A stretch of 64,000 bases of DNA from Pipra filicauda (Eukaryota > Chordata > Aves > Passeriformes > Pipridae), in NCBI RefSeq assembly GCF_003945595.2, contig NW_024104402.1, forward strand, positions 744,001-808,000, written 5' to 3'. Below the pieces are notes generated by a model, which worked only from the letters and a program-made list of their open reading frames with translations, was not told where the DNA came from and did no database searches. Position numbers and translations under genes: made by a program. Shown in pieces: positions 1 to 12,100 of this stretch. The number at the start of each line of letters is the position of its first letter. Position 1 is the first letter of the stretch.

Positions 1-490
1 CTGAGAGGACTTGGATGGAAATTTTAGAGGCTTTACTTGGTGAATCAGTAAGCATGTGTGCTCCACACTGCTGAAGTCTCTCCATTCAGTTAAAGCAAAT
101 GGGTGTTTGAAGTCCCATCAGCACTTTTGTAGGATTGAATTCTTAATGTCAGAGGAACACGGGATCTGGCTCCATTTACTTCGATTTTCATTTGAGCCAG
201 TATGCAAGGATTTAAATGAGATGTTTTTAAATAGTAGCAAACATGAAGTATTATTTTCTAGTACCAAGCTAGTGGTTTATGTCTATTTTTGCTGTCTTGT
301 CACCAATATTGTAAAAATGTATAATCAAACCAGCTTTAATTCTTGTAAAACTGAAATTGGTTTGTAAAACAATGTATAAATTGTGTTTCATAGACAGAAA
401 AGCTTGTATTACTGAATGTAATATATGTGAAATGAATATATTATAGTCTATTTTTGCCATGGAAATAAATATTTGAAACAGCTATGAGTT
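1..490 (+). other. PTPN21: 3' UTR end of a plus-strand gene, probably PTPN21
   Basis: No supported coding sequence is visible. The stretch reads like the end of a vertebrate 3' UTR: AT-rich, with a canonical AATAAA at 464-469 followed by a T/GT-rich stretch (about 487-500) suitable for cleavage. The gene name rests on synteny only. In mammals PTPN21, a FERM-domain tyrosine phosphatase, lies tail-to-tail with SPATA7, and SPATA7 here ends at 8672 pointing left. I did not recognise any PTPN21 protein sequence, so this is an inference. It could be the end of another transcript. Confidence 0.42.
464..469 (+). terminator. Polyadenylation signal AATAAA
   Basis: A canonical hexamer sits in a TA-rich context with a T-rich downstream element 20-40 nt away. 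It probably ends the plus-strand transcript entering from the left edge. Confidence 0.5.
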
Positions 491-1827
491 TTTATTGTTC
501 CATTATAAAAAGAAAAATCTGAGAATTTAGTGTTCATGTGTAGTCCTAAACTGGGACTTTGCCTTCAGTACACAAAGGTGCGATCCCTCTTCTAAAGCGC
601 TGCAAGTACTGGATATAAAATTTAGGCTATCAAATACTAAGAGCTGTCATCTTTGTGGCAGGAAAGTCTTGTGCCTGCTGCCCTGTCATTATTGTTCACA
701 ATGTTCTGCATTTTCTAAAGTCATTTTTGGTACTGAGCTTTCAATTTTCCTGTAACCTTTAAGTGTAGGAGGGATTAAAAAGTTTTGAAAAGTGCAGAAC
801 CCTTTCCAAAAGGATGCGAGAGGAAACAGTTGATTGTATGCTTACTATTATTGGACCTGCTACCAACAACTAACACTGAAGTTTTTCTTCATTTTATAAT
901 TGGCATTTAGTTAAAAAGGTAGTGGTACAAAGGCTTGCTCTACACACCTGGTGCACCCTGAGGCTTTATAACGCCATATGTGAACTGAATACTGGACATT
1001 ACAGTTATCCATTGGACAGTTGCATTTCTTTGTCTTTGCTAAATGCCTAGTGCATTGTCCACCTAACTATATCTGAAAGAACCAGGCTTGCTTTTCACTA
1101 AAATTTTGTCTTCTAGGTGCACTCAATTTGATGGCATTAATTAGCTGAAGGTAAGACAGTAACATACCAGCTGTCTCTGTACTTGTCTGATCAGTTCCCA
1201 AGTCCTGGGGAATGTGTTGCACGAGCAGTGTGAGCAAAGCTCTCTTATTTGACATAGTTTCAAAATCAGAAGAGGGAAATGGGACTTCCTGGGTTCCTAG
1301 GCTCCTGATAAAAACACCCAGCAGTTCTGATCACTTATTATTTATACTGGTTTTAGACCTTAGGCAAAGGTCTTCAGAAATCTAAATTTCCTCTAAATTC
1401 AAATTGTTTTAAACTGTAGCTGTAGACACTGTAAAATCCCCATTAGAGCCTCCTGTTGGCCAAGCTGGCTGACAGGGAAGCGACTTGATCCCTGGATTTG
1501 GCACAGCCAGCCAGCAGCTTTCTTAGGCAAGAGCTTCTGGATATGGTATACGAGAAACTTAGGGGAGCTGATGAGAGAGGTTTCTAGCCTGGGGCCTTGA
1601 CTAGCCCCTAAAGTAGCTCCTGCTCATCTGTTAGGGCTGTTTAAATTGTGAATGGCCGTGGATACATGAAGGTTACATGAAACTCAGCAATACCTAGTAC
1701 CTAGCTGGAAGTTTTGCATGTACACATTGCTCAGTTTAGGATATGATGAGAGATTTCCTTACACCCACTCCTTTTCCCTGAGGGGTCAATGACAGCATAT
1801 AAATGTCCCTCTCCACTATTTTTATGA

Positions 1828-1876
1828 GCATCCCCTGGATGCTGGACTCTTCATACATCCCCTGGATGTATGAAGA
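1828..1876. repeat. Double quasi-palindrome with a perfect 13-bp hairpin
   Basis: A 13-base arm at 1848-1860 is exactly complementary to 1864-1876 across a 3-base CCT loop. Immediately upstream, about 1828-1842, a related 6-bp hairpin has the same CCT loop. Both share the core CATCCCCTGGATG, so the pair looks like a partial duplication that became a palindrome. Confidence 0.85.
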
Positions 1877-4702
1877 CAAGCTGCTCAGTGCCACACAAAC
1901 ATTGTCAGTTTGCTTCCTGCAGCCTGAGAACTGCTTGTGGAGGATCACAATTTGTGAGTACAACAGGAATGTCACTCACGCAGGTACTGACAGGAGAATG
2001 GTGCTGCAGGAGAATTGGAGTTGAGTGAGGACTGGGGGACAGGTGGGTGCTCATGAGTTCTGAACTAAGGAGGTTATCTCGTATCACTGCATGACCTGTT
2101 GGCTCAATCTGGCTCTTTCAAGGTGAAACTTCTGCCACCAGATCTTGTTTGAGGGATGGCAGTTTTGTGGCTCCAGTGGAACATAATGCTTAGGGAAGTG
2201 GTTGTTCTGATACTTAAATGCTAGTGCTGTTGTTATTACAATTTAAATTAGCCTAATTAATTAAAACCAAGTGTAAGTGGAATACAGATGAGCTTGGGAC
2301 TATTTTGTCACAAAACTTCTTTATCATTAAGAGTTGCACAGGGTTGAAGACATGTTGCAACATTTGACCTCATGGCATTCTTTGGGAGCTTTTCTAAAGC
2401 ATGGACTTTGGGGCACATGTGTGTTCTTGGGCTCTCCACTTGTAAAACAGCACAACATAGATGTGGGAGCTAGAAGGGGCAGAGCTTACAAAAATGCTGC
2501 CCCTTTTCGGATCAGTCACATCTCCCAAACTGATCTGCATGACAGTCTTTCACGTGGACACTTAAATTTAAACCAAACGTCTGCCATTCCTGACATACTA
2601 GATTGTTTTCTGACCTGCTTATTTTATGGATTTAAAATATCGGCTGTAATAAACAAAACAACCAGAAAAGACTTGGAGGGCTTGCAGATGAGTTTCAGGT
2701 AGTTATTATTAGCCATTTCTAAAATGACAATCATGTGCCTCACATAAGTTAAGAAGAACATCAAATCCTTCCAAGAACAGTCTCTGAATTATCATACCCA
2801 GAGGTGAATGAATAATTTTCACTGGTGTTAAGTACCTGTGAAGAAAGGCTATGTCAAACCTGGCTAATACTGATAGTGATTGAAGGAACTACATACTTTG
2901 TGTGTGTGTGTATGTAGATCTGATTTCTTCTGTCTGCATGCTGTGCTCTTTGCAACTGATTGATGCTGCAAATGTCTTTCCGTTGACAAAATCTTTAGCA
3001 AAAGACTTGATGCAATCAGAAGGTAGTTTGTTTTTAGTTCAATAATGTGGAAGATACTATTTTAGCAGGTTTGCCAGGGTTGAATTTCCTGTATCATAGC
3101 AGTACAGAAATAAATTCATTGGTTCTGAAGTGACTGTCTCTGAGCCTCCAGAGTGAGCAAGTGCTCACTCCGTATTTGAAAAATTTGTCTCCTGAAGACC
3201 AGAAGGTGTAGGTCTCCATCACTTTAAATTCCATTGTTTGCCGAATGTTTACTTCGTTCCCAAAATTAAGAAAAGCAATTTAAGTTGAAACTATAATCTT
3301 AGAAATTGTTCTGCTTCAATTTTTAAACCTATGCTATCTGTGTCATCTCTGGTCTCACTTGTGTCAAACGCTGGGAAAAAGCAGGGTGCCAAATGCCTCT
3401 GAGCTGAATTTCTGGTTGGAGAGGCTACACCTCTTAGTTCCTACAAGGAATTCTCAGGCTGACAGGAGAGCTGATGGCCTTTGATATGTTGCTTCACTTT
3501 TTTGGCATGTGAGCATGCTTACGAGTGAGAGAAACAGATACTGGGAAGAGCTGGGGTCATCTCATAGTTCTGTTACTCATCTGGACTCTGGCTCTGGCTG
3601 CTAAGAGATGTAAGATATGCTGCAGTCCTCACGCAGATACTGTAAGGGGAGTCCTACGGGCTTGCTGAATTCTTGGGATAACTGCGGAGAGCTCTGCACC
3701 TCGTGCTACAGATCACGCTGCCTGTCCTCTGAGAATGGGACAGCATAGCTCTGTGGCCTGCCAGGCTGAGGCTGTGTTCGAGTTTCTCGAGTTTCATAGG
3801 CCTCCCTACTCCATTTATGTAGCCTTTCCTTGCCCTTCTCAAGGTCTAATTTCATTCTCCCGATGTGGTAGGGCTGGAAGGATTGCAGGGGAGACTGTGT
3901 GTGCTGAAGCCTGGGAACAAGAGCAGCAAGGGCACAGCAGCAGCCGCCTTTGCCTGTGCCCTGTGGGGATGGGTTTTTGGCACCTTGGGCATTCCTCCAG
4001 CCCAAAACGTGGTCCTGGGTTGAGAGTCTACCTTTTACAGGCCAGTGTCACGTTTTAAAAGAATGAAAGTGATGTTTTGTGTGTTGTCACCTGGGTGTCA
4101 GGCACACCTCCTTCCCTTTGCTGTCTGCTGGAATTAGCTAAGTGGTGAGCTAAATGGCTCGGTCCTATTAGGAGCCCAACTGCTCTGGAGGCTTTCTACA
4201 GAGAACAGAAAGTCCCATGCACAAGCAGACACTTCATCCTTAATTTTGGTTCCCTTCACTTGAATTAACACTTGTTGCTATTCATCAACTGCCTGACATC
4301 CTGCAGTCCTCCTGGGCTTTCTTTAAGGTGGCTGAAATGGAGATGATGTATGGGTGCTCTATGGGTCAGCTGATGACTTGTCATGCCAGTGATAACTGCT
4401 GATTCTTTTCCCTTCCCAGTGATGCTTTACCCCTGTGACATGCTCAGCTTCCGCTGGCTCACAACCTGCTACAGGTGTTGAAACTGGATCTCTTGACTGG
4501 CTGTGACCCATGCTGGGGCAATGGCTGGTGCAGCACATCAATCTTCTGCTCACCTGTTTGTGTATCACTCACTTTGCTATCTGGAATAGAAACTGAAGGT
4601 GGTTGTTTCTGAATGAAGCAGATTTCACTATTAATAAAGAAAACAGGAAGACTGGACTGCTCATGAGTATGTGGTTTGGTGGTTTTGGAGAGTGAGAAAT
4701 GA

Positions 4703-4718
4703 TTTTTTTTTTTTTTTT
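4703..4718. repeat. Poly-T tract (16)
   Basis: Uninterrupted T homopolymer in intergenic DNA. No LINE or SINE body was recognised beside it. Confidence 0.8.
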
Positions 4719-7700
4719 AAATCACTGGTTGCTGTTCTGTTCCTTGTAATCTGTATACATACCAGCTGTCAGCTCCTGAAAAAAGAAAGTTAAGTGCCTG
4801 GAAAGTGCCAGAAAGAAAAGGTTGATTGCTCTAGAGACATCATGCAGCTGCAGTGCCCTGTACTTGCTTAGCAGTGTATGCTCCTGCCTTGAGTGGTCAA
4901 AAACTAAATTGGGATGCTGGAGTTTACCATAGTTCTCTGAAGTACAGCCTAAGTCCCAATTTTATGGGTTTTTCCTTTTCACAGATTTTTAAGTCTCAAA
5001 TACTCAAATACAAATGCTATGATACACAGGTAGAAAAACTAAGGGAGCTCTAAAACATGTTTGAAGACCAATGTTAACCAGTCTCTACTCTGCACCTGTG
5101 TTCTACCCAATAATAGGTCTCACCATTTTTTTAAAAGATGGAATAAGTAATTTCCCTTTTCCCAGTCCCTTTTCCCTATAATGTCTTTGACACTCATTTT
5201 CCATTACTACTTCTCCTTCCCCCAGGCTATGGCCTGGGGCTGCTGCCTTTCCCTGGTGCTTGGGCACACAGGAACAGTAGCCGTGCACTGAAGGGCATTA
5301 CTGGGATATCTTGGTTAGAAGCTGTGCCTTCACTGCAGTGGAACAGCCTGCATTAGGAGCTACAAATGAACACCTAGGCTTAATTTTTATTTATGCTGAT
5401 GTTCCATTTGCCTTGCTCATAATCCTTGCACAAATCATTGCTGAGAAAAAAAGTAGCCCTTTTTTCCCACTGTCTGATGGAGCCACTTGTACTTGAATTA
5501 TGAAACATTATCAGTTGAGCTGCATCATTCTTATAACTACTGATGCATAGCTATAAATGATGTAAAAGTGTACAGAAATGCAGAGAAACAGGACTCCAAA
5601 GTCATTCTGCAGTTAAGCCTAAATGAAAACTGTGTACAAGGGCTGCATCAGGGATTAAATGATAGCTTGGAGTTTGCTTGAAGGTTTTTGTTTTCTGGTC
5701 AGCCCTAAGACATCTAAGCATCTTTTTCTTTGATCCCATTAATCTTTACTTCAGATGACCAAAAGCCCCACTTTGCTTTGTATATAAACAGAATTGTACC
5801 TTTTAAAAGGAACAGCGATGACAAAACTGTAGCTTTAAAGATAAGAGGCTGTTTGGCTACAGAGCAAAGTAATATCAGCAGCTTTTGTCCGTTTGAAGAA
5901 AACATTGATGTTGTGATACATGTGCTCATTGCCCACATGAATATGGGCAGAAATAGGTCTTTATGTTGCAGATCACAGCTGCCAACTGCTCCTGAGTTTG
6001 TTACTTCTGAAGGATTCAGATTGGTAGTGGTGTCGTGACTGCCTTGTTCTGCTACTGCTTGTGCCAAGACCTGAGTATATCATCAAGTAAAAGGTGATGA
6101 AATAAAAAAACCCACAACCAACCAACCAACAAAAAACCCTCGGAAAAAAAAATCCAAAGCTTGTGCTGTTGATTAATCTTATGTGATGAGAGTCAGGCTT
6201 GCACATCAAGCTCCTTAAACAACTTATAGTTTAAGCACTGCCTTAAACGTGAATAGAAGGGAGAAAGTTTTAAGTGCAGGGCAGCCTGGATTTACTTTTG
6301 ATCTGTAGATAAACTGATCTTATATAGATAACATTTATCTAGAACGTGTTTTCCCCACTATCTGAAGAAAATGGCTGTACAATGAGAAACCAATTCTGCA
6401 GACTGCTGACTGCTCCAGCTACTGCATACTGGGGTGTGTGATTTTCTGGTTCTTTACCAGAAACTTCACTATGGATCCAATAAATGTTCACAGTTACAGT
6501 TCAGGCAGACAGATACTTTCTTTGTGAAAGGCCTGCTTTAATGAATTTATTTCCTTATTTAAGTTCCATCTACCCAGAAAACATGTCATTGATGTTCATA
6601 CAGCTCATCAACAGGAAATATGGTCAAGGAACTGTTTTTATTTGGCTTTGTGTTACTCATACAACAGGAAATGAGTATGTCACTATTTGTGCCTTTCTGT
6701 GAGATTCACTGCTGTGGTGTTTTGTTTGGTTTTTCATTTACAGAATTTAAATGTGAAATTCTTATTAATCTTTAATCAGACTCCTGTTGACAACAAGCCA
6801 AAGTTTGCTGAGTGATGTTTTTTTATGATGTGAAAGTCACAGTGTATTAATAGGTAGGAAAGAAACCCCCTAAATTTCATTACTGACCAAGAATGGAGAA
6901 CTCAGAATGGAGGGCCCCAAGAGTGGGTGAAGTCCTGTCTGAGGAGCAAGGAGGCTTTATACTTGCATACATCTAACCAGACTCTTTAGTTTTCTAGCCA
7001 GTCCTTCGTATCAGAATTCTTCATACAATAGAAACAATAGTTTCCTAGGGGCATCCTGCCCTTCAGCTCTCTGGGGTAAGAAATAGGGAGTTTCTTTGTG
7101 AATGGGAGAAGGGCTGTGATCATTTGTGATTGAGGAAAAACCCATCCCTGCACTGTACTGACTCAGCCCTGTGGCCACATCTTTTCAACAAGACAGGCTC
7201 TGATAGAGGGATGCCAAAATCCTCACTTTATCTTACCTGCTTTTCAGTGAGCCAGAGCAGTGAGCCAGTGCTGCAGGCCAGATTAAGACGACAGCCAGCT
7301 GAGTGCCCATCTGCCCAGCCACGTGTACAAGGCTAAAATAAACCCTGGTCTGCTGTCATTGTCAACAAGTGCAATTTATTACTGTGGACAAGGCATCCAG
7401 GAAAGCGGCTTTTGCATTTTTGGGGAATTATGTTCTGCACTGCAGTGCTGATGATTGTGCCAGAAATGTTTTTGTCTTGCTGGCTTTTCCTAGACTTTTT
7501 TTGCGATTGCTTTTTTTTGCCCAAAGTTTATGCTTCACAAGTAAAGCAGTGCTGTGTCTATCAGAGTTACTTCCAGCTGTAACTGGTCATCTCACTTACG
7601 GAATCAAGTCTGTGGTAGATGCTCACGAGGCACAGGGGAGGCAGGTGGTGCCTGTTGTGTATGAACTGGTACAACTTGGGCTTGTCCTTGGAGGAAGAAG

Positions 7701-8372
7701 GTTAAAACCAATCCTAAAAGATACTAGGGAACAGGCTTTATCCAGTTCCTAAAGCTTCTTATAGTTCCTCACCTAGAGCAAGATAACATAACTTGCCAGC
7801 TTCTCCTCAGAACCTGTTAAGCTCATTCTGCAGTAACATGAATGCCAGGAAATAGCTGTACTCTCTTTAATCAAACGATGAAATTTGGGCTGATTTTGTG
7901 CAATGCATGTTATAACTTCAATTTAAACTTTAACCATAAAGTACACCACCTTTTCTCCACTTGCTGTACAAAGTGCCTGACGTATCTTCCACTAGACTAG
8001 TAGTCATCAAGTAGTACCCAACTCAATCTTTTTCCAAAACCAAAGCTTGATGCAGAATGCTATGCTGCAGTTGTCATCAATGCAAGAAATTGAACTGTCT
8101 TAGTGGTCCCCTTCAGCTAAGAAATGAAAATAAAAAACTACGGTCAGTTATTTATTTAGCTCTGTTAAAGTTGGTTTTCTTCCTGTGAAATAATTTGATT
8201 TTTCATCTGTAGTGTTCTGTGAGTGCCAACATAGTGTACTACATACTGGAATTGTTTGTCCATTCTGGAAGAGGACATTGTTTGATGTTAAATTGATGTT
8301 AAGTTGCTGAATTCTTGCAGACTACAAAATCTTGGATCTTTATAGCAGGAGCACAACTGCACTAGCAATTAA

Positions 8373-8378
8373 TTTATT
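8373..8378 (-). terminator. SPATA7: Candidate SPATA7 polyadenylation signal
   Basis: The plus strand TTTATT reads AATAAA on the minus strand, about 295 nt past the SPATA7 stop codon. Competing minus-strand AATAAA hexamers lie at 8644-8649, only 23 nt past the stop, and at 8151-8156. The sequence alone does not decide which is used. Confidence 0.35.
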
Positions 8379-8671
8379 TAAAACAATAAATATTTCATAA
8401 CTTACTATTACAGCTTTTAAAAATATAAATATAATTTTAGTATTCTCAAAGTTTGTTGCGAGTTATACAATTATAGGCAAAATATACAAAATTCTTTTGA
8501 TAACTGACCCCTGACACAGAGATTAATTAATGCCCAATTAATAGTATCCTGCTAGAGAGATCTTAGCAATATTTAAACAGAAATAAATTGAAAATAAATA
8601 ATTTACTACTATTTGACAAATGGCAGTTCACCACAGAAGTAGCTTTATTCCTGTTTAAGTTTTGGCTACTA

Positions 8672-9163
8672 TTACGAATAATCATGTGAGATCTGAAGGG
8701 CCTCTGCAAAGCTTTCCTCAAGATCATCAAGTTCCTTACTGACTTCCAAATCACTGTCACAAGCAATCAAGTTTAAAGTTGCCTCACATGTGGGTGAAGT
8801 GTCTGTGTGTTCTTCAGATTTCACACAAGAATCAGACTCTGTCCCAGCATCCATAATTTCTGCCACGTCTTCTGAAAAGTCCTCCATGCTCTGTGTCTCC
8901 TTTGACATTTCCCTGCATAATGGCGATTCACATTTGTTTGGTTCCTTTAATGATAAATCCATGGTCTCAAAGAACTCTTCACTTTTTGTGGCTTTTCTTA
9001 CCCTGTGACCTTTACTGGTAAACTCGAGTTCTTCCACAGTATCAAACTCTTGCAGATCCAGTGAGTCAAAGCTTTCACAGCCTTCATGGATTTGCTCTGC
9101 CTCGCTGTCTGGGCCGTATCCGAGGTCTGCTTTCAGCACATCCAACATGTGGCGCATTTTGGC
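8672..9163 (-). CDS. SPATA7: SPATA7 exon 12 (terminal coding exon)
   Basis: 492 nt including the stop, with acceptor ccccag|GCC. It begins [17 protein letters not shown], matching human MRHLLHVLKVDLG. The rest is Glu/Asp/Ser-rich with little similarity to human and is somewhat shorter than the human tail, which explains much of the total length difference. It ends at LQISHDYS and a stop. Confidence 0.95.
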   Translation of the reverse strand, partial: AKMRHMLDVLKADLGYGPDSEAEQIHEGCESFDSLDLQEFDTVEELEFTSKGHRVRKATKSEEFFETMDLSLKEPNKCESPLCREMSKETQSMEDFSEDVAEIMDAGTESDSCVKSEEHTDTSPTCEATLNLIACDSDLEVSKELDDLEESFAEALQISHDYS

Positions 9164-12100
9164 CTGGGGGTAAGGAAAGAACAGTGACATTTCTCCAGCC
9201 CCACAGCACCTGAGCACTGCTCAAACTCAGGGCTTAATTCTGACAGAAGGAAACAGAGGCTGCTCGCAATCAAGTGACTAAATTACAAGAGTGAGTGTCA
9301 CCAAACTGAGTTTTTTGTCACTGTCCCTGTGACTCCTGATCTGCCATGATCCATGAATCTGAAAATCTCATTTATGGAGAGAGAGGCTTCCCACTGAGAA
9401 TTCTGGTTACCTTTATCCTCAAAACTACCACTACACTTTTTGGAAATGTCACCTAAGCCATATGCAGAGAGAGAGACTATTACAGGGTCAACACCTACCT
9501 CATCCAAACGGTGCTTATTTTCTTCTATATGGCACTCAAACAGTTGTTCCAGAACCCTACAAATGAAAAATCAAATTACTGCACAGCAATAAAACCATCT
9601 TTCAACAGATCTACATAAATTATTGACTATAGTTTTTTTATTTTCATTTCTTAGCTGAATGGGACCACTAAGACTGTTTCAACTATGCTCTGTCAGAAAC
9701 CTGTGGTTGGTAACCCACTGGACACGTGCTTAGCAGGCAGACCCAGCTTTGGGCAGCAGGTGGTAACCACAGGGTGATTTGCAGCACAATTCTGTGCATA
9801 TTTGGTCTATTGGGTCAATATGGTGGGAGATGCTAACAATCCAGTGGTGGTTCTACTGGCATGCTAAAGTATCCAAAATCTCTAAATTCCACCACAGTGG
9901 CTGACATACACAAGAGTAAATAGAAGGAAAGAGTAAAATCCAGCTTCGGTAAAAAAAATCCAGAGAAAAGTCCTCAGTCATAAGAGTTCTGTTCCATTGC
10001 TTAAGTAGAATGAGAAAAAAAATTCTGCAGACAAAGTGTTCTGTGACAACTGAGGTACACAGTCACTGGAACACATTTTCAGAAAGTCAAGTGAATTTAA
10101 TCTAGTTTACATGAGAAATTATTTTTTAAAAAAATAGTGCAAGAAGGGTATTAAGGGAAGACAACATTACTGTAAAAAAGGACCAGACAAAGACTGCTTT
10201 CCAAATTTGCTAATTTTTTTACTTACTATACCTAACATTCTCATTGATAGCCTTGGCATGAGAAGAAAAAAACAAGAGAGTGCATAGATTAGAGAAACAG
10301 CTGGGGAAATTATCAACCCAGAGGAAGATCAGAATATTATGAAATTAGTCTGCTTTGAATGTGCAATTACAAAAGTGGGTTAAAATTCTGTACCAGAAAT
10401 ACTGTAGGGTTTTTCACATAAACTGAGAGTTCTTTATCAGAAAGAACTGGTATGGAAAAGAATTTAGGAGAGTACTACTCAAATACATTTATTGTTTAAT
10501 TATTGAAAAAATTCTGATTTAGCAACTGGTGAACCTTTATCTAAAACAGAATGTAATCCTGGCAACCCATGCTGAAGACTGAATTTGTACTGGAACAGGA
10601 ATAAGGAGAGAAGGGAGATTGAGGATTTGTTGTTTGAAAGATTAGTAACTCAGTTAATTTAGCAAAAGAGATGCCTCAGAGTGAAATGATTTTTTCTTAG
10701 CATTATTCCACCTATGGTTCCAGGTCAGTTTCTAAGAGAAGCTTTGATCTCATGGTACATAGCAGCAGATCAAATTAGATGACCCAAAGGTATATCACAG
10801 TTCCTCTTTCTTACACAGAGCAAAACAGAAAAGGAAACAAAACAAAAGCAAGTGGCAACTGTGTATATATATTCTTAAAGGCAAAGAAATGATTACTAAT
10901 CACCACTTCCCTTTCTTACTGAGTCCATGTGTTTCTAACACAGCATTACAAAACTGAAAAAAGCGGTAACCCACCTGTTAGAAAATAGGCCAAGGCTAAG
11001 AATTTCATTTGTTACATCTTCAATGAAAGTTAAATACAAAAGCTCCTCTTCCCTGCAGGGAGAATAGAAAACCAAATGTCAAATGTTTTAAAAAAGAGAC
11101 ACATATGACACAATGTAGTTGGTCTAATCATCTTCATGAGAAAGGCCATTAAAAAGATTGTAGCAGCTGCTATTTTTCATAAAAGATAAGTCTATCAGGA
11201 CAAACTAAACCTTTCATTCAATCTGCAAAATATGAGACTGTTAGAAAGGTTGCTATGGTGTTTTGTGTTTATGCTAACTTTCTGTTGTGGTATAATTTAG
11301 CACAGAGATCCTGAGTGAGGGAATCAGCAAATCCTGGAAAGCATTCAGAACCTGCTTTGCACTCAAGAAGAAAGTGTACAACTGCAGTTTGATGCTCTGG
11401 GTAAAGGCTTCCAAAGGAGCTTCTAGAGAATCTGACTGGCTGAAAATTGCTAGTCCTAAATGGAAGCTCCGAAAAATTTAAGTGCTTATTTGACAGCCTC
11501 CACTCCTTTCAAACACATCTCTTTGATATACAAAATCTTTTTAGTGTGAGATGTGACTTTCACCTCTTGGAACAAATTTATCTCTATTTGATACCTCTTA
11601 AAGCCTTGTTGATGCCAATTGCTCTAAATGGGAGACTCTCTAAGTCTGGAGTTCTGCTTGAAAAACAAAAAAAAAGAAAACCTCAAAAGGAAATATTTCA
11701 GTGCTGTTTCTCTTTCACAGTATCTTTTGAAATCTCCCAAAGTATCCATCCAAAATCTACTGAATCATCCTTCAGTCTTAACAAAGAGAAAAAATGGAAT
11801 ACATCTTGCATGACTTTCATTACATAAAATTTGTCATCCAGACTAAAGATTATAATTTTACTTCCCTCGAGAAAGATATCTACAGCTGATCTTTGATATT
11901 GTATGCTCAAAGTTAGGCAGGAACAAGCCTGTCCTAAAGCACAAAGAATTAACTGACTTTCCCAAGGCCATTTGATAAAGCATTGGCTGTGTTTCTAAAT
12001 ATAACTCAAACCTCTTCTAATTCTCATCAAATTTCAGTGCAGAAATGTGGTAAGAATGCCCTTCAACTTGGTATTTTATTTGCCAATATTTGCTTCAGAT

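Larger units (their letters stand above)
490..8350. other. Intergenic DNA between two convergent genes
   Basis: I see no exon, RNA gene or recognisable transposon. Open frames of up to 127 codons (7369-7752) and 122 codons (2334-2702) have no recognisable domain. The region holds a 16-T run at 4703-4718, a short CCAA repeat near 6115-6130, a short TG tract near 2899-2910, and the hairpin listed at 1848-1876. Confidence 0.6.

Noticed and set aside
9298..9507. 69-codon minus-strand frame between SPATA7 exons 11 and 12
   Set aside because: It is intron 11 read through from exon 11; the GT donor at 9498 and the exon 12 homology show it is spliced out.
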